The notes under the pieces are model-generated. The model was given only the letters and a program-made list of their open reading frames with translations. It was not told where the DNA came from and ran no database searches. The position numbers and the translations under genes are program-made. Below, piece after piece: positions 1 through 8,989 of a stretch of DNA of 44,646 nt. Origin of the DNA: JADZEJ01 sp964426815 (lineage in GTDB: Bacteria > Patescibacteriota > Patescibacteriia > 2-12-FULL-60-25); assembly GCA_964426815.1 (NCBI GenBank), contig CAYRRZ010000006.1:1-44646 (forward strand), given 5' to 3'. Position 1 is the first letter of the stretch. Every line of letters begins with the position of its first letter.

Positions 1-1481
1 GCAAGACCTATGCCTTGCCTGATTCGGTTTTAGTGATTGCGGATGCAGAAAAACCAATTGCGATTGCCGGTGTGATGGGCGGTGAATTGAGCGGCGTAAA
101 GAGTCAGACTTCGTCGATCATTATTGAAGCAGCAACCTTTGATGAGGTGATTATTCGTCGCGGTGCACGCAAACTTAATATCCAAACGGATGCGCAATCT
201 CGCTTTGAAAAGGGTTTATCAACCGCAGCTCCGGTGTCGGCTTTGGCTCGTACGGTTGAATTATTGACGGAATTGACTGGCGCAAAGCTATCTGGCGAAG
301 TTGTTGATCTTGGTCAGACAACCTATAAGCCAAAGAGCTATTCGATTACAACCGATGAAGTGAATCGCCAAATCGGCATCACCATGAATCAAAAAAGCAT
401 GGTCGATATTTTAAAGCGCTTGGGTTTTGCGGTGAAAACGACGGGTAAAAAGATTCAGGCGACAGTTCCTTGGTGGCGTGACCATGATATTGAAGATGGA
501 CGTGATTTTGTTGAAGAAATTGCTCGGGTTCAAGGATATGCGGCCATTCCGGCTGAAATTCCATTTGGCTTGATGCCGCGTCCGATTGATGCTGAATTAG
601 TATGGGAACGCCGCATGCGCGAAGCCTCAAAATCAGCTGGTCTGACCGAGGTGTATTCGTATTCTTTTGTGTCTGAAGATTTGCTCAAGAAAGCGGGCTA
701 TGACCCTGCTGGAATGTTGCATGTGCAAAATCCATTGACTGCAGATTTTGCGGTGATGCGTACGACCTTGCTTCCATCTTTGCTTGAAGTTGCGGCACAA
801 AATCAGGAGCGTTTTGCCGAACAGCGTTTGTTTGAGATTGCGAATGTCTATTATCCGCAATCTGAGGCTTGGACGATGCTTCCAGATGAGCAATTAGAAA
901 TCGGCGCCTTGTTTGTCGGTATGGATGATGCTTGGCGTGTGGCTAAGGGATATGTCGAGACCATGCTGAACGCTCTCGGTTTAACGGATGTTGCTTGGAA
1001 GCGTTTATCAGGCGATACCTTTTGGCATCCAGGTCGCAGTGTTCAGGCTTTCTACAAAGGCGATTTAGTAGCCACGGTTGGTGAAGTATCACCCGCGATT
1101 TTGAAGAATTTCAAATTAGAACGCGTAGCAATGGTGGACATGCCTTTGGAAAAATTATTGCCACATGCCCGTTCGACCAAGGCATATCAGCCAGACTCAG
1201 TGTTTCCTGAGGCAAAGCGTGACTTAGCTGTCGTGATTGATCGTCATGTTGAATATGACGATGTGGCTCGTGCCATTCGTCGAGTTGATCCGCTTGTCTC
1301 CACGGTTGAGTGGTTCGATACCTATGAGGGTCCGCATGTTGCTGCCGGCAAAAAATCATTGGCTATGCATTTGGTTTTTTCACATGCAGATCGCACGCTT
1401 GAAAGCACTGAAGTTGATGGCTTGATGGAGCGCATCTCTTTAGAATTGAAAGAACATTTTAAAGCAGAGTTGCGAGGATAA
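1..1481 (+). CDS. pheT: Phenylalanyl-tRNA synthetase beta subunit, 5' truncated by window edge
   Basis: Charges tRNA-Phe as the beta subunit of the alpha2-beta2 enzyme in the cytoplasm. The open frame enters from the left edge (codons from base 3), so the N-terminal part and start are outside the window. What is visible: the end of the B3/B4 editing region (IADAEKPIAIAGVMGG, then RGARKLNIQTDAQSRFEKG), a B5 domain, the catalytic-like core, and a C-terminal FDX-ACB anticodon-binding domain starting at FPEAKRDLAVVID and ending at the stop. About 490 codons are present. The TTG at base 15 is internal, not a start. The stop is followed directly by a palindromic repeat. Confidence 0.95.
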   Translation, partial: KTYALPDSVLVIADAEKPIAIAGVMGGELSGVKSQTSSIIIEAATFDEVIIRRGARKLNIQTDAQSRFEKGLSTAAPVSALARTVELLTELTGAKLSGEVVDLGQTTYKPKSYSITTDEVNRQIGITMNQKSMVDILKRLGFAVKTTGKKIQATVPWWRDHDIEDGRDFVEEIARVQGYAAIPAEIPFGLMPRPIDAELVWERRMREASKSAGLTEVYSYSFVSEDLLKKAGYDPAGMLHVQNPLTADFAVMRTTLLPSLLEVAAQNQERFAEQRLFEIANVYYPQSEAWTMLPDEQLEIGALFVGMDDAWRVAKGYVETMLNALGLTDVAWKRLSGDTFWHPGRSVQAFYKGDLVATVGEVSPAILKNFKLERVAMVDMPLEKLLPHARSTKAYQPDSVFPEAKRDLAVVIDRHVEYDDVARAIRRVDPLVSTVEWFDTYEGPHVAAGKKSLAMHLVFSHADRTLESTEVDGLMERISLELKEHFKAELRG

Positions 1482-1484
1482 TTT

Positions 1485-1569
1485 CGTCATTGCAGGGAGT
1501 AGAAGCGACACGGCAATCCTGAAGCAACCGATTGGAGGCTTCAGGATTGCTTCGTTCCTCGCAATGACG
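1485..1569. repeat. Imperfect palindromic repeat (cgtcattgc... family)
   Basis: The arms cgtcattgcaggg and ctcgcaatgacg close an 85-base palindrome. An inner pair caatcctgaag / cttcaggattg is separated by a short loop. It lies between the pheT stop and the next promoter. The outer sequence resembles dispersed palindromes of many bacterial genomes that read GTCATTGCGAGG. It may also stop pheT transcripts, but no long T-run follows. Confidence 0.75.
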
Positions 1570-1584
1570 GTTTTATTATTGTGC

Positions 1585-1590
1585 TATACT
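1585..1590 (+). promoter_or_regulatory. -10 box TATACT for a leaderless transcript
   Basis: TATACT ends 8 bases before the ATG at 1599, so the transcript would start at or next to the start codon. There is no recognisable -35 at 17 bases and no SD. Confidence 0.5.
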
Positions 1591-1598
1591 GTGTAGGT

Positions 1599-1922
1599 AT
1601 GACACTTTCAAATACGCAGGATTTGTTCTTTCTCGTTCTGTCGATTGCGACTGGATGGGCGGCAGTCTTTTTTTGCTGGGCTTTGTATGAAATTGCAAAG
1701 TTATTGCATCAAGGTAATCAGATTGTCACCGAAACGCGTGAAAAAGTTTCAAAAGTAGAAGAGGCGATTATGAGCGTGAAAGATCGTTTAGAGTCTTCGA
1801 TGTCGTATTTAGGCATGATTGCGGATGGAGGAAAGGCCGTCATGTCGTATTTTAAAAAGGATAAGACCGAAGATGAGGACGATGATGAGATCCAGATTGT
1901 CCGAAAGCGTCGAAAGAAGTAG
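1599..1922 (+). CDS. Small single-pass membrane protein with charged tail
   Basis: A 107-residue protein. One strong membrane segment lies at about residues 7-35 (LFFLVLSIATGWAAVFFCW), followed by an amphipathic stretch rich in Glu, Lys and Val that could form a coiled coil (residues 40-70), and a highly charged C-terminus (DEDDDE then KRRKK). The architecture recalls small YtxH/DUF948-type membrane proteins, but no signature proves this. The ATG at 1599 was chosen over an upstream in-frame TTG at 1581 because a -10 box sits between them. The next gene begins 9 bases downstream, so the pair is probably cotranscribed. Function unknown. Confidence 0.7.
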   Translation: MTLSNTQDLFFLVLSIATGWAAVFFCWALYEIAKLLHQGNQIVTETREKVSKVEEAIMSVKDRLESSMSYLGMIADGGKAVMSYFKKDKTEDEDDDEIQIVRKRRKK

Positions 1923-1931
1923 GATAGTTGG

Positions 1932-2420
1932 ATGGAACGCTTGCTTGAAAAACTTCGTCAATTTGAGCCATTGTTTAATCTCTGCATTTTCCTGGCAACA
2001 GGTGTAGGGATTTATTTGGCGTATCGGATTGGTTTGCAACAAAATGAGATCAATACGCGGGCAATACAGCTCGAGAATTATGTTGAGCTCTATGTGTTTC
2101 CTGCACAAGGAAATGTAAATGTGGTGAATGTTGGGACGCGACCAGTGTATTTGAAGGAGTTTACCTTAAATGGAAAAACAGAATCTATGGGTGGAGGTGC
2201 TTTGCCGAATGTGGGAGACCATTGGTATGCGATTCCTGTGCCGCCTGAAGTCATTTCTTCTAAGAAACTTGATTTGCATATTAGATTTGAGGATTATCAG
2301 GGTCAGCTTTATGATAGCCATCATCAAGGTACGCTTGAGGCAAACGGTTGGAAAATTGAGTCCGAAAAAAGCTTTGCTTTTTATAAAAATCAAGTCCTTG
2401 GCAAACCCCTTGGCGAATAG
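1932..2420 (+). CDS. Membrane-anchored hypothetical protein
   Basis: A 162-residue protein with one N-terminal membrane helix (about residues 14-34, LFNLCIFLATGVGIYLAYRIG) and a polar, probably beta-rich domain predicted outside it (residues 50-160). A basic segment (EKLRQ) precedes the helix. I do not recognise the soluble domain. It follows the previous membrane protein by 9 bases and precedes dnaE by about 80 bases. The pairing with another small membrane protein suggests an envelope role, which is inference only. The start has no SD. Confidence 0.65.
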   Translation: MERLLEKLRQFEPLFNLCIFLATGVGIYLAYRIGLQQNEINTRAIQLENYVELYVFPAQGNVNVVNVGTRPVYLKEFTLNGKTESMGGGALPNVGDHWYAIPVPPEVISSKKLDLHIRFEDYQGQLYDSHHQGTLEANGWKIESEKSFAFYKNQVLGKPLGE

Positions 2421-2498
2421 GTGACAGCTCGCTAAGATAGGTTTTAATTGAATATTTACCCATTTTCGCAGGCTTTAAGCCGTCAGCGAAATATGCTT

Positions 2499-5400
2499 AT
2501 GTCTGACACATCCTCCCCAGGACCATTGGTTGAAGAAAAGCCAAAATCACCGTTTGTGCATTTGCATGCGCATTCGATGTATTCCTTATTGGATGCGGTT
2601 GGTGATGTAGGTGATATCGTGGCTCGGGCCAAGGAACTTGGGTATGACAGTCTTGCCTTAACCGATCATGCGGCACTGTATGGAGCGATTGAGTTTTATG
2701 AGGCTGCGACAAAAGCGGGGATCAAGCCAATTTTGGGGGTTGAGGCCTATATCGCTCCAAATAAACATACAGATAAACGTCCTCGTATTGACGAGTATGT
2801 TTCGCATTTAACGATTCTGACCGAAACGAATGAAGGCTATCAGAACTTGCTGCATTTGATTTCGATTTCGTATTTAGACGGGTTTTATTATAAGCCACGC
2901 ATGGATAAGGACATGCTTCGGCAATACCATACGGGTCTCATTGCTTTATCGGGTTGTTCAAAAGGGGAGATTCCAAAAGCATGTCAGTCGCATGACTTTG
3001 AACGGGCGGAGAGTTTGGTGAAGGAATATACGGAAATTTTCGGCGCTGGGAATTTTTTCCTCGAATTGGTTCATCATCCAGAATCGGCAACTCAAAATGA
3101 TATTAATGCCAATTTAATTGAATTGGCGCGCAAGACGGGTGCCCCGCTCGTCGCGACAAAGGATGTTCATTATATTCATGCGGATGATGCGGATGCGCAG
3201 GATGCTTTGCAATGTATTCATGATGGAAAGATCATTGCCGACAATAATCGGTATTCGATTAATACCATCGATCACTCCTTGGTCGGTCCAGAAGAAATGG
3301 TGGCTGCTTTTGCTGATACGCCCGAGGCGATTACCAATACGCGCCTCATCGCAGATCGATGCCATGTCAAATTGGAATTGGGTGTCAATAAATTGCCGGT
3401 GTTTGAAGTGCCAGGTGGGCAAAATCCGGATGAATATTTGCGTGACTTATGTAATATTGGGTTGAAAGAGCGCTATGGAGATACGCCACCGGCTGAAGCT
3501 CAGGAGCGCTTAGATTTTGAATTGGCTACCATTTTGCGCATGGGTTTTGCGGCCTACTTTTTGATCGTGCAGGATTATGTGAATTGGGCCAAAGATCATG
3601 GAGTGATTGTGGGTCCGGGTCGTGGTTCGGCTGCTGGTTCGATTGTGGCCTATGCGCTGAAGATTACGAACTTGGATCCATTAAAATATGGCTTGCTGTT
3701 TGAGCGTTTTTTGAACCCGGATCGTATCTCCATGCCGGATGTGGATATGGACTTTGATGATGTCAAACGAAAAGACGTCATTGAATATGTGTCGAATAAA
3801 TACGGTCATGATCGTGTGGCGGGGATTATTACCTTTGGAACTATGGCGGCACGTGCAGCCGTTCGCGATGTGGGGCGTGTGCTTGGCATGACATTTCAAG
3901 AAGTGGACCAGGTTGCCAAGGTCATTCCGCCACCGGTTCAAGGAAAACATACGCCTTTGGCTGAATCCATTAAAGAGTCACCAGATTTGAAGGCTTTGTA
4001 TGAAAATGATTCACGCGTTCATCAATTGATTGATTTGGCGATTAAACTTGAAGGTACGACGCGTCATGCTTCGCAGCATGCCTGCGGTATTGTGATTTCG
4101 CCTCGGCCTTTGGTTGAATTTGCGCCTTTGCAAAAAGCCCAAGGTGGTGATGTGGATCAGGTTATTCAATATTCCCTGCATTCATCTGAAGTATCTGGTT
4201 TATTAAAGATGGACTTTTTGGGTTTGTCTAACTTGACCGTCATTCGTGAATGTATCGATATTGTTGAAGCGGTGTATGGGATTAAGGTTGATATTGATGC
4301 GATTCCGCTCGACAATCCAGAAACCTATGAATTGCTCGGTCGTGCTGAAACGACAGGTGTATTCCAATTGGAATCTGATGGAATGAAGCGCTATATCAAA
4401 GAATTAAAGCCTTCAGTTATTGAAGATATTATTGCTATGGTGGCCTTGTATCGTCCAGGGCCAATGCAATTTATTGATTCTTTTATTTCGCGTAAACATG
4501 GCAAGGAAAAGATTACCTATCTTCATCCATTGTTGGAGAATGCCTTAGGAAATACCTATGGAATTCCGGTGTATCAAGAGCAAGTCATGCAGGTGTCAAA
4601 AGACATGGCTGGTTTTACCGGTGGTGAAGCTGATACATTGCGTAAAGCCATGGGAAAAAAGATCGCCAAGCTCATGGCTGAGATGCGCGAAAAGTTTATT
4701 GTTGGATCCATGAAAAATGGGGTGCGAAATGAAGTAGCGCAAGAGATTTTTCAACAGTTTGAAGAATTTGCGGCATATGGATTTAATAAGTCACATGCGG
4801 CTTGTTATGCCTTGGTGGCCTATCAAACGGCTTATTTGAAAGCGCATTGGCCAGAGTGTTTTATGGCGGCGCTCATGAATTCTGACTCAAGTAATTTGGA
4901 TCGTATTACGATTGAGGTTGAAGAGTGTCGTCGTATGGGTTTGGTGGTGCTCGCGCCAGATATTAATGAATCGTTTGCTGGTTTTTCGGTGGTGAAAGGG
5001 GTTTCGCCTAAAACGATTCGCTTTGGTTTGAAGGCGATTAAGGGTTTGGGAGAAGATGTGGTTGATCAGTTTATTGCTGAGCGTAAAGCGCATGGACCAT
5101 TTGCGGATTTAACCGATGTCATTTCGCGCGGTCCAGGTAAAACGATTAATCGAAAATCCCTAGAAAGTTTGATTCGATCTGGTGCGTTTGATCGTTTTGG
5201 TGATCGAAATCAGATGTATTTTAATGTCGATACCTTATTAGATTTTCACAAACAGCAAAAAAATGAGGCTTCGAGCGGTCAGTTTAATTTATTTGCCAGT
5301 TTGGCGGATTCGGCAAAACCAAAATTGCAATTAAAACCTGCGCCTCCGGGTAATCCACGAGAATTATTGTCTTGGGAGAAAGAACTTTTAGGCCTGTATG

Positions 5401-6035
5401 TTTCGGCGCATCCATATCGTGAATATAGTGAGCGTCTGGCGGCAATTACCATGCCGATTTCTCAATTGAGAGAGTTCAAAAAGGAAAAAAAGGTTCGCGT
5501 GGGTGGCGTTTTGATTTTGTCGAAAAATATTTTGACAAAAAATAATGAGCACATGGTCTTTGCAAAGCTTGAGGATTTATCTGGATCAGTTGAAGCGATT
5601 GTATTTCCACGAGTGTTAACAGATACCGCTCAATTATGGGTTGAAGATAAAATCGTGATTGTTTCGGGTCGACCGCAGGAAAAAGATGGCGAAATGAAGG
5701 TTTTGGTTGAAACCGCTTTTGAAGTTACCGCGCAAAATATCGAAGATGTCTTGCAAGGCGTTAAAATGCAGGATGGTTCAGCTGTGCCAGCTGCCGCACC
5801 TCAAACGCATTCGATTCAGCTTCATATGCGTGCTAATTTGCCGGATTCGATTTTGACCTTTTTGCGAAAGATTTTTGATGAATTTCAAGGTCCATTTCCG
5901 GTGGTGTTTTTGATTGATGATATCGATGGGGTTCGTCGGATTAAATCGAGTGCTAAGATTGCCTACACAGATGAGGTGGTGCGGCGGATTGAAGAGGTGA
6001 TTGGAAAGGGTGCGGTGAAGGTATTAGAGGGTTGA
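2499..6035 (+). CDS. dnaE: DNA polymerase III alpha subunit
   Basis: Replicative polymerase, about 1178 residues, the usual DnaE length. Domains in order: N-terminal PHP domain (FVHLHAHSMYSLLDA, LALTDHAALYG), palm with GPGRGSAAGS and the catalytic aspartates in PDVDMDFDD, finger and tandem helix-hairpin-helix region, a likely internal beta-clamp motif (QFNLF), and a C-terminal OB fold (VRVGGVLILSK to IVFPRVL). Two close in-frame ATGs exist at 2493 and 2499 (MLMSDT). The longer frame from TTG 2448 is unlikely because its extra residues look non-coding. No SD is seen before either ATG. The TGA stop lies inside the -35 region of the next cassette promoter (TTGACA at 6032). Confidence 0.97.
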   Translation: MSDTSSPGPLVEEKPKSPFVHLHAHSMYSLLDAVGDVGDIVARAKELGYDSLALTDHAALYGAIEFYEAATKAGIKPILGVEAYIAPNKHTDKRPRIDEYVSHLTILTETNEGYQNLLHLISISYLDGFYYKPRMDKDMLRQYHTGLIALSGCSKGEIPKACQSHDFERAESLVKEYTEIFGAGNFFLELVHHPESATQNDINANLIELARKTGAPLVATKDVHYIHADDADAQDALQCIHDGKIIADNNRYSINTIDHSLVGPEEMVAAFADTPEAITNTRLIADRCHVKLELGVNKLPVFEVPGGQNPDEYLRDLCNIGLKERYGDTPPAEAQERLDFELATILRMGFAAYFLIVQDYVNWAKDHGVIVGPGRGSAAGSIVAYALKITNLDPLKYGLLFERFLNPDRISMPDVDMDFDDVKRKDVIEYVSNKYGHDRVAGIITFGTMAARAAVRDVGRVLGMTFQEVDQVAKVIPPPVQGKHTPLAESIKESPDLKALYENDSRVHQLIDLAIKLEGTTRHASQHACGIVISPRPLVEFAPLQKAQGGDVDQVIQYSLHSSEVSGLLKMDFLGLSNLTVIRECIDIVEAVYGIKVDIDAIPLDNPETYELLGRAETTGVFQLESDGMKRYIKELKPSVIEDIIAMVALYRPGPMQFIDSFISRKHGKEKITYLHPLLENALGNTYGIPVYQEQVMQVSKDMAGFTGGEADTLRKAMGKKIAKLMAEMREKFIVGSMKNGVRNEVAQEIFQQFEEFAAYGFNKSHAACYALVAYQTAYLKAHWPECFMAALMNSDSSNLDRITIEVEECRRMGLVVLAPDINESFAGFSVVKGVSPKTIRFGLKAIKGLGEDVVDQFIAERKAHGPFADLTDVISRGPGKTINRKSLESLIRSGAFDRFGDRNQMYFNVDTLLDFHKQQKNEASSGQFNLFASLADSAKPKLQLKPAPPGNPRELLSWEKELLGLYVSAHPYREYSERLAAITMPISQLREFKKEKKVRVGGVLILSKNILTKNNEHMVFAKLEDLSGSVEAIVFPRVLTDTAQLWVEDKIVIVSGRPQEKDGEMKVLVETAFEVTAQNIEDVLQGVKMQDGSAVPAAAPQTHSIQLHMRANLPDSILTFLRKIFDEFQGPFPVVFLIDDIDGVRRIKSSAKIAYTDEVVRRIEEVIGKGAVKVLEG

Positions 6036-6060
6036 CATTTCTGCTATTCTTTGATTAACT
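6032..6060 (+). promoter_or_regulatory. Promoter TTGACA-17-TTAACT
   Basis: TTGACA at 6032-6037 overlaps the dnaE stop codon. A 17-base spacer leads to TTAACT at 6055-6060. The leader holds CTCATCC / GGATGAG arms that can pair around an inner GACC / GGTT stem; the 3' arm contains an SD-like AAAGGATGAG. Confidence 0.65.
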
Positions 6061-6114
6061 CATCCATCGACCTTTAATCGGGGTTGGTTTGAAAGGATGA
6101 GAAAGGGCCTCTCC

Positions 6115-6393
6115 ATGGAAAACTCAGATTCAAAAAACCGTGTTGAAAGGCTCAAGCAACTCATTCGTGATGCGCAGGGTCCTTTCACTCTCACAACGAT
6201 TTGTGGCCTGATTCAGGTAGAAATGGCGCGCTTGGGACATCCGGTCTCGCTTAAGCGCCCCTCTTGCTTCGATCGGTTTACCTCCGAGCAACTCGATGTG
6301 GCAGAACAAGTTCTGCCAACCGTGCTTGGAACCTCTTTGCCCCAATCGACGATCGAAGAGATCGCCGTTGCCCGCCGGACTGCATCCCAGTAG
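6115..6393 (+). CDS. Small soluble hypothetical protein in its own transcription unit
   Basis: A 92-residue protein, charged and predicted helical, with no signal peptide or membrane segment. It contains two cysteines (TICGL and SCFDR). I recognise no family. The ATG at 6115 is preferred because AGAAAGGG lies 7 bases upstream; the ATG at 6097 has a purine run directly against it. It has a strong promoter, an SD and a terminator that overlaps its last codons, so it is a self-contained cassette. Base composition is more GC-rich than in dnaE. Most in-window cassettes of this type encode secreted proteins; this one does not. Confidence 0.65.
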   Translation: MENSDSKNRVERLKQLIRDAQGPFTLTTICGLIQVEMARLGHPVSLKRPSCFDRFTSEQLDVAEQVLPTVLGTSLPQSTIEEIAVARRTASQ

Positions 6394-6407
6394 TCCGGTT
6401 TTTTTGT
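6376..6407 (+). terminator. Intrinsic terminator overlapping the CDS end
   Basis: CCGGACT and AGTCCGG form a stem around the last codons and the TAG stop, followed by TTTTTTTG. It ends the 6115-6393 transcript. Confidence 0.85.
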
Positions 6408-6424
6408 TATACTCCGTATGATAT

Positions 6425-7449
6425 ATGCCCTCTACTCGCGAGCAGGTTCGGATGAAAGAAACGCCTAAACAGCGTTTGGCTGCACAGGCTTTTGAGGACC
6501 GCATCAATTTGCTGAAGACGGAAGGAAAACAGGATGAACTTGAATTAGCTGAAGCCGAGTTTGAATTGTTTTTATGGCAGCATGATGTAACGGGTGCTTT
6601 AAAAGACAGCCGTTTTGGAAAGGATATACGGAATATCTTAGATACCGCTGATTTGCATCGTGGACCGGATGGTTTACCGCAGGCAAATACGGATCTTTTG
6701 CGTAAAACCCATCTTGTTCAAGTAAATATGAGTGAGCTTGATCGCCTGAATAGCTCGGGTGATCATGCCTTGGGGGATGTTGCTTTAGAAAGAACGTTTT
6801 TAGCTTGTCAAAATCGAACCCTNNNNNNNNNNNNNNNNNNNNNNNNNNNNNNNNNNNNNNNNNNNNNNNNNNNNNNNNNNNNNNNNNNNNNNNNNNNNNN
6901 NNNNNNNNNNNNNNNNNNNNNNCCTTGGGGGATGTTGCTTTAGAAAGAACGTTTTTAGCTTGTCAAAATCGAACCCTCGAAGTGTTGCGCGAAGTCTTTC
7001 CCGAAGCAGATGAGTCGGCTTTGTTTGCGCATTATGATATCTATCGAACAGCTGGAAATGATTTTACCGTTATTTTAAAAGATGTCGCGCCCGAGCAGGC
7101 AATGCAATTGCGCGAACGTTTATCTCAAGCGGTTTCGATTAAAGATATTCGACCTGATCAGGATGATGTTCCGCTGGCGGCGAGTCACATGTCTTTGATT
7201 GAATCTTTTCAATACCTTGAAAACATGGACGGGATCCCATCTGAAGCTGGCATGAGTGATGAAACCGCGGCCATTGGTTTTATGCGGGAAAAGCTTCAGA
7301 CGGTGAATGATTTTGATAAAGTTCGGACGCGAGGTAATCGCATGGTGCAAAAAATGCTCCAGGCTCGTGCAGAAGGAGCTGTGGGTGCGGAACAGGCGAG
7401 AACACTGTATGAACAGTTTTTGAAAAAATATGTTGGCGTTTTAGTGTAG
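6425..7449 (+). CDS. Degenerate GGDEF-like protein, first half of a split gene, with an assembly gap inside
   Basis: After removal of the 100 N and one copy of the duplicated 55 bases, the frame is continuous and encodes about 289 residues. The first ~100 residues are helical and charged. The rest reads like a decayed GGDEF domain: VNMSELDRLNSSGDHALGDVAL fits the metal/substrate strand of the family, and YRTAGNDFTVIL sits where RxGGDEF normally is, so the signature is AGNDF and catalysis is doubtful. TATACT (6408-6413) lies 11 bases before the ATG, with no SD. The TAG at 7447 is in frame with the following GGDEF reading frame, so this is probably the N-terminal half of one gene. An internal ATG at 6452 is an alternative start. 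Confidence 0.75.
6823..6922. other. 100-N scaffold gap with duplicated 55-base flanks
   Basis: The 55 bases before the gap (6768-6822) and the 55 bases after it (6923-6977) are identical. Joining at this overlap restores one reading frame. This is an assembly artefact, not a real repeat. Confidence 0.95.
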
Positions 7450-7584
7450 GAGCAAGGCGAGACGCAGCCGCCTGATTTTGATGCGTTTTCAGCGCGTTTA
7501 CAAAAACTAGGTGCATTTGATGCTCATCCACTTCAATGGAAGAAGCAGATTTTTGAGCGTTCACGTGATGAAGCTTTACGTCAG

Positions 7585-8958
7585 TTGCAGAGTCGTTCAG
7601 GCGATAGACAAAAAGAATCAGAAGTGATTACGGAAAGCGTGATCTCTTCGCTTCAGGATGAACAGGCAACGGCGGGTTTGGAACAGGTTGCTCAGCCAAA
7701 TATCGAAAAAACGAGTACAAAGAAATTGCGTGAAATTGGCGAGGCGGATAAACAATCGCAAAGAGCGTTTATGGAGGCCTTGCAGGACCTAGGTGAGACA
7801 GAAGGGCAGATGGCCTTGAAAGCTCTGAAAAACGACGTTCAGATATTGTCGGAACGTCCGCCAACCGATATTGAGCGCCGTAAAGCAGAAACAAAATTAG
7901 CAATTGAGCAAAGCAAGCGCGATACCTTAACCGGTTTATATGGTCGTGGGGTGTATTTTGAGCAATTGGAGAGTTCTTTGAAAAAAGGATTGCCGCAAAC
8001 GGTTTTGTCGGTTGATATGGCTTTTTTGAAGTTTTTTGATAAAGAAGGTGGAGCAAAAACAGGTGATGCTGCAATTGAAGCTGCGGGACGTATTTTAGAT
8101 GCAGCAAAGCGGGAGATGAGTCTCTCAAAGGGTTTGAAGGTTGAAGCTTTTCGTGTGGGTGGTGATGAATTTGCGATGATTGTGGAAAGTGCAGATCCGC
8201 AGGTTGCGCGTGATATTTCGCGCTTGTTACAGCGTTTATCGCAAGAAAAAGTGGGTGAAGTTCCGCCACAAATGGGAGCCGCAGAGACATATCATCCAGA
8301 ATCATTGCAATTTAATGTCGGAGCATATTCCGTGGCTTCGGCTCAGGCTTTTCAAACAGAGTTAGAACGGATGGGGATGCCGTCTTTTCAAGGCGAGCCG
8401 GGTTCAACCGAGATGATTCGACATTTGGCTGATGAGGCTACGCATTTGGCCGATGCTCGTATTGATTCGGAAAAATCATTAAATCGATTGGCATTTTTAT
8501 TAGGCAAATCATTAGAAGCATCTCAAACAGATGGGTTAGCAGGGGAGCGTCGTAAGCAGCTAGATGCGCTCATGACGTATTCGGAAAAGTCTATTTTTGG
8601 CGCCGAAGGTCGCGCGAAGATTTTAGAATGGACCCAATTGATTCAGTCGAATGAACTGACGGTAAATGAATTAGTTTCTCAGATTTTGCCTCGTTTTGTG
8701 ACAGAGCAATTGAAAAAGAAGGGGAAGGAAGTGGTAAGTTTTGAAAAAACATCATTAGAGCGTTTGGAAGCGGATGTGCAGATGACTTTATTGCGAAGAC
8801 GTTTGGAAGAAATGGAACAAGATATGGTGCAACTTGTACAAGAGTTTGGTGTTGAGCATGCCAAGGTTGAGGCGCAGCGTGCGCATGTGTCTGAAGTTGA
8901 AGGTCAACTAAGCGAAATTGTTTCATTGCGACAAAATATTGATCGACTCTCGTCTTGA
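7585..8958 (+). CDS. GGDEF-domain protein, second half of a split gene
   Basis: A GGDEF (diguanylate cyclase-type) domain begins at DTLTGLYGRGVYFEQL and includes the intact signature RVGGDEFAMIV. No RxxD inhibitory site is visible before the signature. In the metal/substrate strand (VDMAFLKFFDKEGG) the first Asp is kept, but the usual second acidic residue and the substrate-binding Asn are changed, so activity is uncertain. A long helical, coiled-coil-like C-terminus follows (residues ~370-450). The region from 7450 to 7585 is open in the same frame and reads as normal protein. No good start with SD exists after the TAG: TTG 7585 is only the first allowed codon, and ATG 7771 falls inside the helical region. 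The half therefore looks like the continuation of 6425-7449. Confidence 0.75.
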   Translation: MQSRSGDRQKESEVITESVISSLQDEQATAGLEQVAQPNIEKTSTKKLREIGEADKQSQRAFMEALQDLGETEGQMALKALKNDVQILSERPPTDIERRKAETKLAIEQSKRDTLTGLYGRGVYFEQLESSLKKGLPQTVLSVDMAFLKFFDKEGGAKTGDAAIEAAGRILDAAKREMSLSKGLKVEAFRVGGDEFAMIVESADPQVARDISRLLQRLSQEKVGEVPPQMGAAETYHPESLQFNVGAYSVASAQAFQTELERMGMPSFQGEPGSTEMIRHLADEATHLADARIDSEKSLNRLAFLLGKSLEASQTDGLAGERRKQLDALMTYSEKSIFGAEGRAKILEWTQLIQSNELTVNELVSQILPRFVTEQLKKKGKEVVSFEKTSLERLEADVQMTLLRRRLEEMEQDMVQLVQEFGVEHAKVEAQRAHVSEVEGQLSEIVSLRQNIDRLSS

Positions 8959-8989
8959 TTCGAAAAATTTGCTATCATCTGACTATTGT

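Noticed and set aside
6768..6977. Real 55-base direct repeat around the N-run
   Set aside because: The same exact length recurs at the second N-run and joining restores the frame, so it is an assembly overlap.
7447..7449. Alternative genetic code with TAG as sense
   Set aside because: Other genes, such as 2420, 6393, 19881 and 20652, end in TAG before non-coding or new genes, so TAG is a normal stop. TGA is also a normal stop (dnaE, holB), which excludes the Gracilibacteria UGA-Gly code.
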